Counted from the first letter of the stretch, positions 7,015-17,845 are shown. The stretch: 64,000 nucleotides of DNA from Streptomyces roseofulvus (GCF_039534915.1 NZ_BAAAWE010000001.1:2542001-2606000), one strand, 5' to 3'. Notes: generated from the sequence alone by a model not told the origin. Numbers and translations are program-made.

Positions 7015-8475
7015 CTAGGGCTTCTGCACCGTTCGGTGTACGGGGCGGGGCAGCCAGACGGCCATCAGGGCGGCCGCGGTGACGAGGAGGGCGGCGGAGA
7101 CGCGGAAGGCCATGGCGTAGCCGGGGACGAGCCGGTCGCCGTCCGGCGTCCCGAGGGCGCCGGCGGGGACGGAGGCCGCGACCGTCGTGAGGACGGCGAG
7201 GCCGAGGGCGCCGCCCATCGTGCGGGAGGTGTTGACCAGGCCGGAGACGAGGCCCGCGTCGCCGGGGGCGGCGCCGGAGGTGGCGAGGGTCGCGAGGGGG
7301 GTGGTGGCGAGGCCGATGCCGCCCATCATCAGGAGGCCGGGGCCGAGGATGGTGGTGAGGAAGGTGCCGTCGGCGGTCATCGTCGACTGCCAGACGAAGC
7401 CGGCGGCGGCGACGAGGAGACCGGCGACGGCGAGGTTCCTGGCGCCGGTGACGGCCATCAGGCGAGGCGCGGTCTTGGAGCCGACGAGGACGGCGAGGGA
7501 GCTGGGGACGAGGGCGAGGCCGGCCTGGAGCGGGGTGTAGCCGAGGACGTTCTGGGCGTAGACCGTCATGAAGAACCACATGGCGAAGGAACTGGCCCCG
7601 CCGAGCATCATCCCGGCGTTGGCGGCGGACACGGCCCGGTTGCGGAAGATGCCGAGCGGGACGAGGGGTTCCTTGGTGCGCCGCTCGACGGCGACGAAGA
7701 CGGCGAGGAGGGCGAGGCCGCCGAGGAGCGGGAGGAGGGTGGCGGCGGAGGTCCAGCCGGACAGCTCGGTCCGGACGATGCCGTACGCGAGGGTGGCGAG
7801 CCCGGCGGTGACGAGGACCGCGCCGGGCAGGTCCGGGCGGCGGCCGGCGTCGGCGCGGCCCTCGCGGAGCCCGAGAGCGGCGGCGGCCAGGATGAGGACG
7901 CCGAGGGGGACGTTGACGAGCAGGACCCAGCGCCAGTTCAGCAGGTCGACGAGGACGCCGCCGACGAAGCCGCCCGCGGCGCCGCCGGCCGCGCCGACCG
8001 CCGTCCAGGTGCCGATGGCCCGGGTGCGGGCGGCGCCGGCGGGGACGGCGGCGGTGACGAGGGTGAGGGTGGCCGGGGAGAGCGCGGCCGCGCCGAGGCC
8101 CTGGGCGGCCCGGGCCGCGATGAGGTGGGCGCCCTCGGGGGCGAGGCCGCCGACGACGGAGGCGGCGGTGAAGAGCCCGAGGCCCGCCAGGAACATGGTC
8201 TTGCGCCCGTACAGGTCGGCCGCCCTGCCGCCGAGGAGCATGAAGCCGGCGAAGGCGATGGAGTACGCGTTGAGCACCCACTGGAGGCCGAGGGTGCCGA
8301 GTCCGAGGTCGGCCTTCATGGAGGGCAGGGCCACGTTCATGACCGAGACGTCGAGGACGACGAGGAACTGCCCGGCGCAGGCGACGAGGACGACGAGCCA
8401 GGGGCGGGGGACGCGTATCGGGGATCGGGTCGTGGCGGTTCCGGTGGCGGAGTCGGTCTGCGGCATGCGTGTCAT
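7015..8475 (-). CDS. MFS drug/proton antiporter, DHA2 (EmrB/QacA) type
   Basis: 486-residue, 14-helix major facilitator. Visible signatures: LDVSVMNVALPS in helix 1 (DHA2 motif D1), GRAADLYGRK loop motif A after helix 2, and a GFVGGVLVDLLNWRWVL motif C-like segment in helix 5. Exports hydrophobic drugs or metabolites by proton exchange; substrate unknown. Stands alone between DUF998 and a thiolase gene, all on the minus strand but with gaps above 80 bases. Start at 8475 or 9 bases in (8466); neither has a strong ribosome site. Confidence 0.88.
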   Translation of the reverse strand: MTRMPQTDSATGTATTRSPIRVPRPWLVVLVACAGQFLVVLDVSVMNVALPSMKADLGLGTLGLQWVLNAYSIAFAGFMLLGGRAADLYGRKTMFLAGLGLFTAASVVGGLAPEGAHLIAARAAQGLGAAALSPATLTLVTAAVPAGAARTRAIGTWTAVGAAGGAAGGFVGGVLVDLLNWRWVLLVNVPLGVLILAAAALGLREGRADAGRRPDLPGAVLVTAGLATLAYGIVRTELSGWTSAATLLPLLGGLALLAVFVAVERRTKEPLVPLGIFRNRAVSAANAGMMLGGASSFAMWFFMTVYAQNVLGYTPLQAGLALVPSSLAVLVGSKTAPRLMAVTGARNLAVAGLLVAAAGFVWQSTMTADGTFLTTILGPGLLMMGGIGLATTPLATLATSGAAPGDAGLVSGLVNTSRTMGGALGLAVLTTVAASVPAGALGTPDGDRLVPGYAMAFRVSAALLVTAAALMAVWLPRPVHRTVQKP

Positions 8476-8539
8476 GGTCGCAGAACGGCTCCGACCCGTA
8501 CATGAGCGGAGGAACCGGTCCTCGGGGGAAGAAAGTCCT

Positions 8540-8579
8540 ACGTCTTGCGCAGGAGGGTCACGCCTTGCGCAGGAGGGTG
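8540..8579. repeat. Two-copy 20-bp tandem duplication at thiolase 3' end
   Basis: Units 8540-8559 and 8560-8579 (ACGYCTTGCGCAGGAGGGTS) differ at two positions. The downstream unit encodes the native C-terminal LLRKA; the other unit lies just outside the stop and repeats the same codons out of use. A recent slipped-strand duplication. Confidence 0.7.
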
Positions 8580-9748
8580 ACGACGGCCGCGCCGCCGAGG
8601 CCGATGTTGTGGGCGAGGCCGACGCGGGCGCCGGGGACCTGCCGGGCGCCGGCCTCGCCGCGGAGCTGCCCGACGAGTTCGGCGGCCTGGGCGAGTCCGG
8701 TGGCGCCGAGCGGGTGGCCCTTGGAGATGAGGCCGCCGGAGGGGTTGACGACCCAGCGGCCGCCGTAGGTGGTGGCGCCGGACTCGACGAGCTTGCCGGA
8801 GGCGCCTTCCGCGCACATGCCGAGGGCTTCGTAGGTGAGGAGTTCGTTGACGGAGAAGCAGTCGTGGAGTTCGACGACGTCGACGTCCTCGATGCCGAGT
8901 CCGGAGCGTTCGTACGCCTGCCGGGCGGCCTCCCGGGACAGGGGGCGGCCGACGGCGTCGATGCACGAACCGGAGGCGAAGGACTCGCCGGTGTCGGTGG
9001 TCATGGCCTGGCCGGCGATCTCCACGGCCCGCGCCGCCAGGCCGTGGGCGGCGACGAAGCGCTCGGAGACGACGAGGGCGGCGGCGGCGCCGTCGGAGGT
9101 GGGCGAGCACTGGAGCTTGGTGAGGGGCCGGTGGACGGTCCGGGCGGCGAGGATCTCGTCGACCGTGTGGACGTCCTGGAACTGGGCGAGGGGGTTCCGG
9201 GAGGAGTGGAGGTGGTTCTTGGCGGCGACGGCCGCGAGCTGCGCCTCGGTGGTGCCGTACCGCTCCATGTGCTCGCGGGCGGCGTTGCCGAAGATCTGCG
9301 CGGTGGGCGGGGACGCCTCGAAGCCGTGGGCGGCGGCCATGATGCCGTAGTGCCGGGCGACGGGCGAGGTGGAGAAGTCCCCGGCGCCGGCACCACCCCC
9401 CAGGGACCCCCTGCTCATCTTCTCGAAGCCCAGGGCGAGGACGCAGTCGGCGATGCCGCCCTCGACGAACTGGCGGGCGGTCATGAGGGCGGTGGAGCCG
9501 GTGGCGCAGTTGTTGTTGAGGTTGTAGACGGGGAGGCCGGTGAGGCCGAGTTCGTAGACGGCCCGCTGGCCGGCGGTGGACGCCTGGAAGCAGTAGCCGA
9601 CGGCGGCCTGTTCGACCTTCTCGTACGGGATGCCGGCGTCGGCGAGGGCGGCGGTGCCGGCCTCGCGGGCCATGTCCCAGTACTGCCAGTCGCGGGTCTC
9701 GGGCTTCTCGAACTTCGTCATGCCGACCCCGGCGATGTACGACTTCAT
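8558..9748 (-). CDS. SCP-x/lipid-transfer type thiolase
   Basis: 396-residue thiolase-fold protein of the SCP2/lipid-transfer branch. The nucleophile C81 lies in [11 protein letters not shown], and the C-terminal GHPLGATG (His) is present, so unlike the Ltp2-type retro-aldolases it keeps a catalytic cysteine and is expected to be a true thiolase or a degenerate lipid-CoA thiolase. Ten bases downstream of the FadE34-like dehydrogenase stop, hence one operon under the KstR box at 11951. Mycobacterial KstR regulons contain several such Ltp proteins (Ltp3, Ltp4 class); exact orthology is inferred. The 3' end carries a 20-bp tandem duplication. Confidence 0.87.
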   Translation of the reverse strand: MKSYIAGVGMTKFEKPETRDWQYWDMAREAGTAALADAGIPYEKVEQAAVGYCFQASTAGQRAVYELGLTGLPVYNLNNNCATGSTALMTARQFVEGGIADCVLALGFEKMSRGSLGGGAGAGDFSTSPVARHYGIMAAAHGFEASPPTAQIFGNAAREHMERYGTTEAQLAAVAAKNHLHSSRNPLAQFQDVHTVDEILAARTVHRPLTKLQCSPTSDGAAAALVVSERFVAAHGLAARAVEIAGQAMTTDTGESFASGSCIDAVGRPLSREAARQAYERSGLGIEDVDVVELHDCFSVNELLTYEALGMCAEGASGKLVESGATTYGGRWVVNPSGGLISKGHPLGATGLAQAAELVGQLRGEAGARQVPGARVGLAHNIGLGGAAVVTLLRKA

Positions 9749-9758
9749 GGCGTGCCTC

Positions 9759-11939
9759 TCAGTCCCTGGGGAGGCCGAGCAGGCGCTCGGCGACGACGTT
9801 GAGCTGGACCTGGGTGGTGCCCCCGGCGATGGTCAGGCAGCGGGACATGAGGAGCCCGTGGACGGCCGCCGCGCCGGGTCCCTCGCACACGGCGCCGTCG
9901 GGGCCGAGGAGTTCGAGGGCGAGTTCGGCGGTCTTCTGCTGATGGAGGGTCTGGACGAGCTTGCGGACGCTGGCGCCGGCGCCGGGTTCGAGTCCGGAGA
10001 CCTGCAGGAGGGTGGTGCGCAGGCCGATGCAGGCGAGGGCGTGGGCCTCGGCGAGGAGGGCGCCGGTGCGGGCCCGGACGGAGCCGTCGGCCTCGGCGGA
10101 CGCCTTGATGAGCGCTTCGAGGCCGGTGTCGAAGACGACCTGGTCGGCCATGTGGACGCGTTCGTTGCCGAGGGTGGTGCGGGCGACCCGCCAGCCGTCG
10201 TTCACCTCGCCGACGACGGCGTCGGCGGGGAGGACGGCGCCGTCGAACCAGACCTCGTTGAAGAGGGAGTCCCCGGTGATCTCCTTGAGGGGGCGGATGT
10301 CGATGCCGGGGGTGTTCTTCATGTCGACGAGGAAGTAGGTGAGCCCCCGGTGCTTGGGGGCGTCGGGGTCGGTGCGGGCGAGCAGGATGCCGTGGTCGGC
10401 CCCTTGGGCGGCGCTCGTCCACACCTTCTGGCCGGTGATCCGCCAGCGGCCGTCCTCGGTGCGTTCGGCGCGGGTGCGGAGGGAGGCCAGGTCGGAGCCG
10501 GCCTCGGGTTCGGAGAAGAGCTGGCACCAGCGCTGTTCGCCGCGGAGGGTGGGGCCGAGGTGGCGTTCCTGCTGTTCCGGGGTGCCGTGGGCGAGGAGGG
10601 AGGGGACGACCCAGGTGGCGATGCCGAGTCCGGCGACGGTGATGCCGGCCTCGTCGAGTTCGCGCTGGACGGCGAGCTGCTGGAGCGGGCCCGCGCCGAG
10701 GCCGTACGGCTCCGGGAGGTGCGGGGCGGCGTAGCCGGTGGGTGCGAGGGCGCGGCGGGCGGCGGCCGGGTCGAGTCCGGCGGCGGGGGCGAGCGCCGCC
10801 CGGGCGGCGGCGCGGTACGGCTCGGCGGCGGGCGGCAGGTCGAGGCGGAGGCCGCGGCGGAGGCCGGTGGCGGCGTGCCGGAGGGCGTCGAGCCGGAACC
10901 GGTCGCCGGTGCCGAGGAGCTGGCGGGCGACGAGGGCGCGGCGGAGCAGGATGTGGGCGTCGTGTTCCCAGGTGAAGCCGATGCCGCCGAGGATCTGGAT
11001 GCAGTCCTTGGCGCAGCCGTACGCGGCGTCGAGGGCGGTGGCGGCGGCGAGGGCGGCGACGAGGGGCCGCGCGGGGTCGTGGACGGCGCGGGCGGCGTCC
11101 CAGGCGAGGGCGCGGGCCTGTTCGAGCCGGACGAGCATGTCGGCACAGAGGTGTTTGACGCCCTGAAAGCGCCCGATGGGCCGGCCGAACTGTTCGCGGG
11201 TGCGGGCGTGTTCGGCGGCGGTCTCGACGGCGCGGGCGGCGGTGCCGCAGGCGTCGGCGGCGAAGAGGACGGCGGCGAGGTCGTGCGCGAGCCCGGTGTC
11301 GAGGCCGAGCGTCCGGTCGGCGGGCACGGGGAGGGCGGCGGCGGTGACCTCGGCGGTGGGCCGGGTGGGGTCGGCGGAGGCGTGGGGGCGGACGGTGGGC
11401 CCCGGTCCGCCGGAGGGGTGGGTGTCGACGGCGAGCCAGACGGTGCCGTCGGCGGTGGCGGCCTGGAGGAGGAGCAGGTCGGCGTGGGTGGCGCCGAGGA
11501 CGGGGGGCGCGGTGCCGTCGAGGACGTACCCGGTGCCGGTCCGGACGGCGGTGAGCGTACCGGTGCCGCCGAGCGCGACGGCGCCGATCCGGCGGCCCTC
11601 GGCGAGGTCCGCGACGAGGCCGCCGAACTCTCCTGCCCGGTGCAGGAGTTCGGTGGCGAGGACGGACGACAGGTAGGGGCCGGGGAGGAGGGCGCGGGCG
11701 GTCTCCTCCACCACGACGGCGAGGTCGTCGAGGCCGCCGCCCCCGCCTCCGTACTCCTCGGGTACGTGGATCCCCAGGAGGCCCTGCGCGGCGGCGGCGT
11801 CCCAGTGTCCGGGCCGGCCGGCCGGCGGCTCGGGCGCGTCGAGCCACCGGCGGAGCTCCTCGGGGGGTGCGGCGCGGGTGAGCCAGGCGCGGACGGACCG
11901 GGCGAGGTCCCGCTGTTCGTGCGTGATGGCGATACCCAT
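9759..11939 (-). CDS. Fused double acyl-CoA dehydrogenase, FadE34-like
   Basis: 726 residues, about twice an ordinary acyl-CoA dehydrogenase: an N-terminal half (1-345, with [13 protein letters not shown] and [12 protein letters not shown] motifs) and a second half (about 390-726, with [23 protein letters not shown] and a C-terminal [18 protein letters not shown]). This fused layout and length match FadE34/ChsE3 (Rv3573c), which dehydrogenates the C24 steroid-CoA intermediate in the last side-chain cycle. In Mycobacterium fadE34 lies next to kstR; here they are 25 kb apart. A perfect KstR box and a second palindrome lie only 12 and 27 bases before the ATG, so the repressor would overlap the promoter and ribosome site. 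Confidence 0.9.
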   Translation of the reverse strand: MGIAITHEQRDLARSVRAWLTRAAPPEELRRWLDAPEPPAGRPGHWDAAAAQGLLGIHVPEEYGGGGGGLDDLAVVVEETARALLPGPYLSSVLATELLHRAGEFGGLVADLAEGRRIGAVALGGTGTLTAVRTGTGYVLDGTAPPVLGATHADLLLLQAATADGTVWLAVDTHPSGGPGPTVRPHASADPTRPTAEVTAAALPVPADRTLGLDTGLAHDLAAVLFAADACGTAARAVETAAEHARTREQFGRPIGRFQGVKHLCADMLVRLEQARALAWDAARAVHDPARPLVAALAAATALDAAYGCAKDCIQILGGIGFTWEHDAHILLRRALVARQLLGTGDRFRLDALRHAATGLRRGLRLDLPPAAEPYRAAARAALAPAAGLDPAAARRALAPTGYAAPHLPEPYGLGAGPLQQLAVQRELDEAGITVAGLGIATWVVPSLLAHGTPEQQERHLGPTLRGEQRWCQLFSEPEAGSDLASLRTRAERTEDGRWRITGQKVWTSAAQGADHGILLARTDPDAPKHRGLTYFLVDMKNTPGIDIRPLKEITGDSLFNEVWFDGAVLPADAVVGEVNDGWRVARTTLGNERVHMADQVVFDTGLEALIKASAEADGSVRARTGALLAEAHALACIGLRTTLLQVSGLEPGAGASVRKLVQTLHQQKTAELALELLGPDGAVCEGPGAAAVHGLLMSRCLTIAGGTTQVQLNVVAERLLGLPRD

Positions 11940-11950
11940 GGCGCGCAGAC

Positions 11951-11964
11951 TAGAACACGTTACA
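11951..11964. promoter_or_regulatory. KstR operator (TAGAACACGTTACA)
   Basis: Exact match to TNNAACNNGTTNNA, 12 bases upstream of the FadE34-like start codon at 11939. The position means bound KstR would block initiation directly. Confidence 0.85.
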
Positions 11965-11965
11965 T

Positions 11966-11982
11966 TCTGACGGAAGGTCAGA
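11966..11982. promoter_or_regulatory. Second-class palindrome TCTGACGGAAGGTCAGA
   Basis: Perfect 6-base arms (TCTGAC/GTCAGA) with a 5-base centre, one base away from the KstR box. Same motif as at 2571, 29576, 39515 and 49518. The tight tandem of the two operator classes suggests dual control of the FadE34-like/thiolase operon. Confidence 0.7.
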
Positions 11983-12057
11983 TACGCGGTCTCGTGGAGG
12001 ACTTCGCCGGGAAGTCGGACACGGAGCGGATTCCGGCGCCCCAGGGCGGGACGGGCG

Positions 12058-12152
12058 CCAGGTCGTTTCTTTCGGATCAGGCCGGATCAGGGAGCGGCGG
12101 AGGGTGGGGCCAGGCGTCGCGAGCCCGGCATGATCCGGAAGAGACGGCCTAG
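12058..12152 (+). repeat. MITE-like element, internally deleted copy
   Basis: Left end GTCGTTTCTTTCGGATC after CCAG and right end complementary GCCGTCTCTTCCGGATC before CTAG form imperfect terminal inverted repeats; 87 bp between the flanking tetranucleotides. Compared with the copy at 30619 it lacks about 45 bp, the deletion falling between two GCGGCG repeats. The right CTAG supplies the stop codon of the regulator gene at 12149. No coding capacity. Confidence 0.8.
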
Positions 12153-12895
12153 TCCGCGTCCGACCCCGGCGACTCCGGCTCGGGCTCCGCGGGCTTCGTC
12201 AGCAGGATCTCCCGGGCCTGTTCGGCGGCGCGGACGATCCCTTCGCTCACGAAGTCCATGAAGCGGGCGACGTTCTCCAGGCGGGCGGCGGCCGGGGTGC
12301 CGGGACCGAGGACGGCGACGCCCTGCCGGGCGATCTCGACCATCTGCTCGTTGGCCTTGGCGGCGGCGATCATCGACTGGTACCAGAGCTCGTCGTCGAC
12401 GATGTACCGCTCGCGGCGGCGGTCGTCGCGCTCGCGGCGGATCAGGCTCTGGCTCTCCAGGAAGGCGACGGCCTTGGAGATGGACCCGGCGCTGACCTGG
12501 AGCCGCTCGCCGAGTTCGCCGGCGGTGAGACTGCCCGCGTCGGTGGCGTAGAGGGCGGCGAGGACGCGGGCCGTCATGCGGGGCAGACCGCTCTGCATGA
12601 AGACGGTGGCGAACGCCTCCTCGTAGTCGCGCACGGCCGTGGCGTCGCGCCCGTCGCCCCGCGCGACGGGCCGGGCGTCGCCGCCGGCGGTCCGGCGCCG
12701 GCGGGCGCGGCTCTCGGTGGCGCGGTGGGCCAGGTCGGGGCGGTAGGCGGTGGGGCCGCCGTTGCGCATGACCTCGCGCGTGACGGTGGAGGTGGGGCGG
12801 TCGAGGCGCCTGGCGATCTCCGCATAGGCGAGCCCGTCGCCCAGTCCCAGCGCGATCTGCTGACGTTCCTGCTGGGTGAGCCTGCCTCCCGGCAT
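12149..12895 (-). CDS. GbsR/MarR-type transcriptional regulator with extra N-terminal HTH
   Basis: 248 residues. An N-terminal helix-turn-helix of the IS30/HTH_38 type (about 6-45; LTQQERQQIA then IARRLDRPTSTVTREV) is followed by a basic linker and a winged-helix GbsR/MarR-like domain (about 88-200; LTAGELGERLQVSAGSISKAV, then RRERDDRRRERY wing). A well-placed AAGGGAG precedes the ATG. Divergent from the DUF4097/ABC operon with a 236-base region full of TTGCAA-type half-sites between them, so it most likely represses that operon and itself. The stop codon lies in the MITE boundary. Confidence 0.85.
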   Translation of the reverse strand: MPGGRLTQQERQQIALGLGDGLAYAEIARRLDRPTSTVTREVMRNGGPTAYRPDLAHRATESRARRRRTAGGDARPVARGDGRDATAVRDYEEAFATVFMQSGLPRMTARVLAALYATDAGSLTAGELGERLQVSAGSISKAVAFLESQSLIRRERDDRRRERYIVDDELWYQSMIAAAKANEQMVEIARQGVAVLGPGTPAAARLENVARFMDFVSEGIVRAAEQAREILLTKPAEPEPESPGSDAD

Positions 12896-12953
12896 CGCGA
12901 TCTCCCTTCGTCCGTGCCGACATCGGGGCCAGCATAGCGTTCACCGTCTCACC

Positions 12954-13061
12954 ATTGCAACGCCGTGGCATATGCCGTTGCATCAATCCAGCCGTCATTG
13001 CAATGAAATTACCACGTTGACCAGCACTGATGCCATTCCAGTGCAACGCACTTGTTGCCAC
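12954..13061. promoter_or_regulatory. Cluster of TTGCAA/TGCAAC operator half-sites
   Basis: Within the divergent promoter region: ATTGCAACG (12954) paired with CGTTGCATCAAT (12976), a perfect CATTGCAATG palindrome (12996-13005), and GTGCAAC/GTTGCCAC (13041-13061). The recurring TTGCAA/GTTGCA element is much less GC-rich than its surroundings. Probable multi-site operator for the GbsR/MarR-like regulator controlling the ABC operon. Confidence 0.6.
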
Positions 13062-13131
13062 ACCCCGGAAAGCAACGTAGCTTTTCCCATGTCGGAAACG
13101 CCGACCACGACTCCACGGGAGAAGCCACACC

Positions 13132-13803
13132 ATGCAGACCTTCGCCACCACCGCCCCGATCACCACCGTCGTCGACATCCCCGCCGGCCACCTCCGCTTC
13201 ATCGCCGCCGACCGGGCCGACGCCACCGTCGACATCCGCCCCGCCCGCCCCGGCAAGAGCCGCGACGTCAAGGCCGCCGAGGACACCACCGTCACCTACG
13301 CCGACGGCGTCCTCACCATCACCGCCCCCGAGGCGAAGAACCAGCTCTTCGGCCCCTCCGGCGCCGTCGAGGTCACCGTCCAGCTCCCCGCCGGCTCCCG
13401 CGTCCAGGCCAGGGCCGCCGGCGCCGAACTCCGCGGCGTCGGACGCCTCGGCGACGTCAGCTACGAAAGCGCCCAGGGCCCGGTCAAGCTCGACGAGGCC
13501 GCCACCGTCCGCCTCGCCCTCCAGGACGGCGACATCACCATCGGCCGCCTCAACGGCCCCGCCGACCTCACCACCGCCCGCGGCGACCTCCGCATCACCG
13601 AGGCCACCACCGGCACCGTCGTCCTCGCCACCCAGTCCGGCTCCATCACCGTCGGCGCCGCCCGCGGCACCGCCGCCACCCTCGACGCCGGCACCTCCTA
13701 CGGCCGCATCCACAACACCCTGCAGAACGCCAAGGGCACCGGCGCCGACCTCACCATCCGCGCCACCACGTCGTACGGCGACATCACCGCCCACGCCAAC
13801 TGA
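13132..13803 (+). CDS. DUF4097 family beta-helix protein
   Basis: 223 residues, no signal peptide or membrane segment. Regular repeats of the G-D-I-x-x-x/GxLxI type (for example SYESAQGPVKL, LQDGDITIGRLNGPADL, TSYGDITAHAN) give the right-handed beta-helix pattern of DUF4097/adhesin-like domains. Function unknown; in actinomycetes such proteins commonly sit beside GbsR/PadR-type regulators and DrrAB-like transporters, as here. First gene of the operon, 41 bases before the ATPase gene. ATG at 13132 with GGGAGAAG upstream. Confidence 0.8.
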   Translation: MQTFATTAPITTVVDIPAGHLRFIAADRADATVDIRPARPGKSRDVKAAEDTTVTYADGVLTITAPEAKNQLFGPSGAVEVTVQLPAGSRVQARAAGAELRGVGRLGDVSYESAQGPVKLDEAATVRLALQDGDITIGRLNGPADLTTARGDLRITEATTGTVVLATQSGSITVGAARGTAATLDAGTSYGRIHNTLQNAKGTGADLTIRATTSYGDITAHAN

Positions 13804-13844
13804 CCGCCCCCACCGCCTTCCAGAGAACGAGGAGCACACCCGTC

Positions 13845-14794
<950 letters not shown>

Positions 14795-14798
<4 letters not shown>

Positions 14799-15580
14799 GC
14801 ACCCTGTCCCTCGCCGTCCGCGACTCGTCCACGATGCTCCGCCGCAACCTCCTGCACGCCCGGCGCTACCCCTCCCTCACCCTGAACCTGCTGCTCACGC
14901 CCGTGATGCTGCTCCTGCTCTTCGTGTACATCTTCGGCGACGTGATGAGCGCCGGCATGGGCGGCGCGGACCGCGCCGCGTACGTCGCCTACCTGGTGCC
15001 GGGCCTGCTGCTCATGACGATCGGCTCCACCGTGATCGGCACGGCGGTCTCCGTCTCGAACGACATGAGCGAGGGCATCATCGCCCGCTTCCGCACCATG
15101 GCGATCCACCGCCCGTCGGTCCTCGTCGGACACGTCGTCGGCAGCGTCCTCCAGTCGGTGGCGAGCGTGGTCCTCGTCGGCGCGGTGGGCGTGGCGATCG
15201 GCTTCCGCTCGACGGACGCCACGGCCCTGGAGTGGCTGGCCGCCTTCGGCCTGCTGGTGCTGTTCGCCACGGCGCTCACCTGGATCGCGGTCGGCATGGG
15301 CCTGGTCTCCCCCAACGCGGAGGCCGCGTCCAACAACGCCCTGCCGCTGATCTTCCTGCCGCTGATCTCCAGCACCTTCGTCCCGGTCGCGCAGATGCCG
15401 GGCTGGTTCCAGCCGATCGCCGAGTACCAGCCCTTCACCCCCGCCATCGAGACCCTCCGCGGCCTCCTCCTCGGCACCGAGATCGGCCACAACGGCTGGA
15501 TCGCGATCGCCTGGTGCGCCGGCCTGGCCGTCCTCGGCTACGTCTGGTCGACGAGGACCTTCGCCAAGGACCCGAAGTAA
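14795..15580 (+). CDS. ABC-2 type permease, DrrB-like
   Basis: 261 residues with six membrane segments and an ABC-2 motif region near the C-terminus (NNALPLIFLPLISSTFVPVAQMPGWFQ, here broken into two parts by the family's conserved proline-rich loop). Membrane partner of the preceding ATPase. Start overlaps the ATPase stop (ATGA), so translation is coupled. Followed by a strong hairpin at 15622-15662 facing the convergent GlxA-type regulator. Confidence 0.9.
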
Positions 15581-15621
15581 CCGCCGTGCCGGCCACCCCC
15601 GGCACCCGCGTCCCCCCTCCC

Positions 15622-15662
15622 GGGGCGGCCTGTTCCGGCACCACGCCGGAGCACGCCGCCCC
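15622..15662. terminator. Bidirectional hairpin terminator
   Basis: GGGGCGGC (15622) pairs with GCCGCCCC (15655-15662), with an inner TCCGGC/GCCGGA stem. It lies between the convergent permease and GlxA-like genes. No T-tract, as usual in this genus. Confidence 0.65.
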
Positions 15663-15671
15663 GTCGGCGTC

Positions 15672-16685
15672 TCAGCGGGACGCTCCGGCGGCGTCCGGCC
15701 CGAACCGCCGCCGGTACGCGGACGGCGACAGGCCCGTCTCCCGGCGCACCAGCGCCCGCAGGTTCGCCGCCGTGCCGAGTCCGGTACGCCGGGCCACCAC
15801 GTCCAGGCGTGCCTCGCCGCGCTCCAGGAGCCGCCGGGCCAGCGTCACCCGCTCCCCCGTCAGCCAGGCGAGCGGGGTCGTCCCCAGCTCCGCCCGGAAC
15901 CGCCGGTGCAGCGTCGCCGGGCTCACGGCGGCGCGGGCCGCCAGGTCGGTCACGGTCAGCGGGCGGTCGAGGCGTTCCTGCGCCCAGGCGAGCAGGGGCG
16001 CCAGGGACTCGTCGGGGACCGGCGGGACCGGCCGCTCGATGAACTGCCGTTGTCCGCCGTCGCGGTGGGCGGCGAAGACGAGCCGCCGGCTGACGGCGGT
16101 GGCGATCTCGGCGCCGTGGTCGCGCCGGACCACGTACAGCCCGAGGTCCAGGGCGGCCGCGCTCCCCGCCGCCGTGAGGATGTCGCCGTCGTCGACGAAG
16201 AGGACGTCCTCCTCGAACCGTACGGCCGGGAAGCGCGCGCGGAAGGCGTCCGCCCACTGCCAGTGCGCGGTGGCCCGCCGCCCGTCCAGCACCCCCGCCT
16301 CGGCCAGCGTGAACGCCCCGCTGCAGAAGCCGATCAGCCGCGCCCCGCGCGCGTGCGCCCGCCGGATCGCGTCGAGGACGGCGGGCCGGCGCGGCACGGC
16401 GATGTCGGGCCGGTTGGGCACGATGACGGTGTCGGCCGTGTCGGCGGCGTCGAGCCCCCGGACCCCGGACAGCGTGAAGAAGCCGTCCCGCATGACCGTC
16501 TCCGGCTCCGGCGAGCAGAGCCGGAAGTCGTAGAGCAGCTCGCGCCCCTCCCCCAGCTCGGGCCGCCGCAGTCCGAAGACCTCGCTGGCACAGCCGAGCT
16601 CGAACGGGTTGGAGTTGGCGTCGACGATCACGACGACCCGGTGGAGCGACCGCCGCCGGGCGGCCTGCGAGGATTCTTGCGCCAT
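15672..16685 (-). CDS. GlxA-family AraC-type transcriptional regulator
   Basis: 337 residues: an N-terminal DJ-1/PfpI-like amidotransferase-fold domain (about 15-190; the elbow sequence GFCSGAFTLAEAG carries the cysteine position) and a C-terminal AraC double helix-turn-helix (about 225-330; LTVTDLAARAAVSPATLHRRFRAELG split over two helices, then RTGLGTAANLRALVRRETGLSP). Such regulators sense small metabolites through the DJ-1 domain. Divergent from the cupin gene (53 bases between starts), which is a plausible target. Confidence 0.88.
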   Translation of the reverse strand: MAQESSQAARRRSLHRVVVIVDANSNPFELGCASEVFGLRRPELGEGRELLYDFRLCSPEPETVMRDGFFTLSGVRGLDAADTADTVIVPNRPDIAVPRRPAVLDAIRRAHARGARLIGFCSGAFTLAEAGVLDGRRATAHWQWADAFRARFPAVRFEEDVLFVDDGDILTAAGSAAALDLGLYVVRRDHGAEIATAVSRRLVFAAHRDGGQRQFIERPVPPVPDESLAPLLAWAQERLDRPLTVTDLAARAAVSPATLHRRFRAELGTTPLAWLTGERVTLARRLLERGEARLDVVARRTGLGTAANLRALVRRETGLSPSAYRRRFGPDAAGASR

Positions 16686-16737
16686 ATGCGATTCCTAGCA
16701 CTCACCCCGCGCCGCCCGCCACGGCGAGGATCGCCCC

Positions 16738-17133
16738 ATGAGCAACGAACCCCTCTCCCTCTCCGCCGCCCTCGCCTCGTTCGACGCGCTGTGGAGCCCC
16801 AGGATCGTGACCCGCGTCAACGACTACGACGTGCGTGTCGCCAAGGTCGCCGGCGAGCACCTGTGGCACGCGCACGACGACACCGACGAGTTCTTCCTCG
16901 TCCTCGACGGCGAGCTGCACATCTCCCTGCGCGAACCGGCCGGCGAGCGCACGGTCCGCCTCCCGACGGGCTCGGTCTTCACCGTCCCCCGGGGCACCGA
17001 GCACAAGCCGTACGCCCCCGCCGGCGCGTCCCTCCTCCTCTTCGAGCCCACCGGCACCTCCACGGTCGGCGACCGCCACGACGAGGTCCCGTCCCACGTG
17101 GACGCGACGACGGGCCACGCGCTGCAACTGTGA
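16738..17133 (+). CDS. Cupin-domain protein
   Basis: 131 residues forming a single small beta-barrel. Cupin motif 1 is seen as GEHLWHAHDDTDEFFLVLDGE (metal ligands H, H, E; quoted in part) and motif 2 as VPRGTEHKPYAP with its histidine. Likely binds a divalent metal; no specific reaction can be assigned. Probably co-transcribed with the GNAT gene, which begins three bases after this stop. Confidence 0.85.
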   Translation: MSNEPLSLSAALASFDALWSPRIVTRVNDYDVRVAKVAGEHLWHAHDDTDEFFLVLDGELHISLREPAGERTVRLPTGSVFTVPRGTEHKPYAPAGASLLLFEPTGTSTVGDRHDEVPSHVDATTGHALQL

Positions 17134-17135
17134 TC

Positions 17136-17729
17136 ATGGGCCGCATGACCCGCACCCTGTCGACGCCGCCCGTCATCGAGGCCGGCGCGCTGTCCGTCCG
17201 CCCCCAGCCCGTCCTCCCCGCCGCCGGAGGGCTGCTGCTGCGCCCCTGGGCGGAGCCCGACGCCCCCGTCTTCCTCTCCGCGTACGCGGACGAGGCCCTG
17301 CGGCGCTGGCACACCCGCCGCCCCACCTCCGAGGAGCAGATCGTCGGCTGGTTCGACGGCTACCGCGAGGACTGGGCGCGGGAGAAGGGCGCCCACTGGG
17401 CGGTCACCGGCGCGACCGGGGAGGTCCTCGGCCGGATAGCCCTGCGCGGCTTCGACTTCGACGACGGCGTCGCCTGGGCCGGCTACTGGGTGCTGCCGGC
17501 CGCCCGGGGCGCCGGGGTGGCCACCCGCGCCCTGACGGCGGTCGCCGCCTGGGCGCTGGACGAGGCGGGCTTCCACCGCGTGGAGCTGGAGCACTCGGTC
17601 CACAACGCGGCCTCCTGCGGCGTCGCCGGGAAGGCCGGCTTCGCCCTGGAGGGCACCAAGCGCAGGGCCGCCGTCCACGACGACGGCCCCCACGACATGC
17701 ACCTGCACGCGCGCGTGCGGGGCGACTGA
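17136..17729 (+). CDS. GNAT N-acetyltransferase (RimJ/RimL type)
   Basis: 197 residues. The fold of the RimJ/L-like branch is visible: LLLRPWAEPDAP beta-1, a central GYWVLPAARGAGVATRAL acetyl-CoA loop (Q/RxxGxA pattern) and the late VELEHSVHNAASCGVAGKAGF strand-helix with the conserved N. Transfers an acetyl group from acetyl-CoA to an amine or protein N-terminus; acceptor unknown. ATG 17136 is 3 bases after the cupin stop; a second in-frame ATG at 17145 is equally possible. Confidence 0.85.
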   Translation: MGRMTRTLSTPPVIEAGALSVRPQPVLPAAGGLLLRPWAEPDAPVFLSAYADEALRRWHTRRPTSEEQIVGWFDGYREDWAREKGAHWAVTGATGEVLGRIALRGFDFDDGVAWAGYWVLPAARGAGVATRALTAVAAWALDEAGFHRVELEHSVHNAASCGVAGKAGFALEGTKRRAAVHDDGPHDMHLHARVRGD

Positions 17730-17845
17730 GCCTCAGCCCTCCGCGCCGCCTCGGATCCGCAGCGGGCCGCTCTCCTCGCGTTGTCAGTGGGCCCTGTCAC
17801 GATGGCGATCAGACCGGACAACGATCGTGAAAGGGCGTGCGCGCC

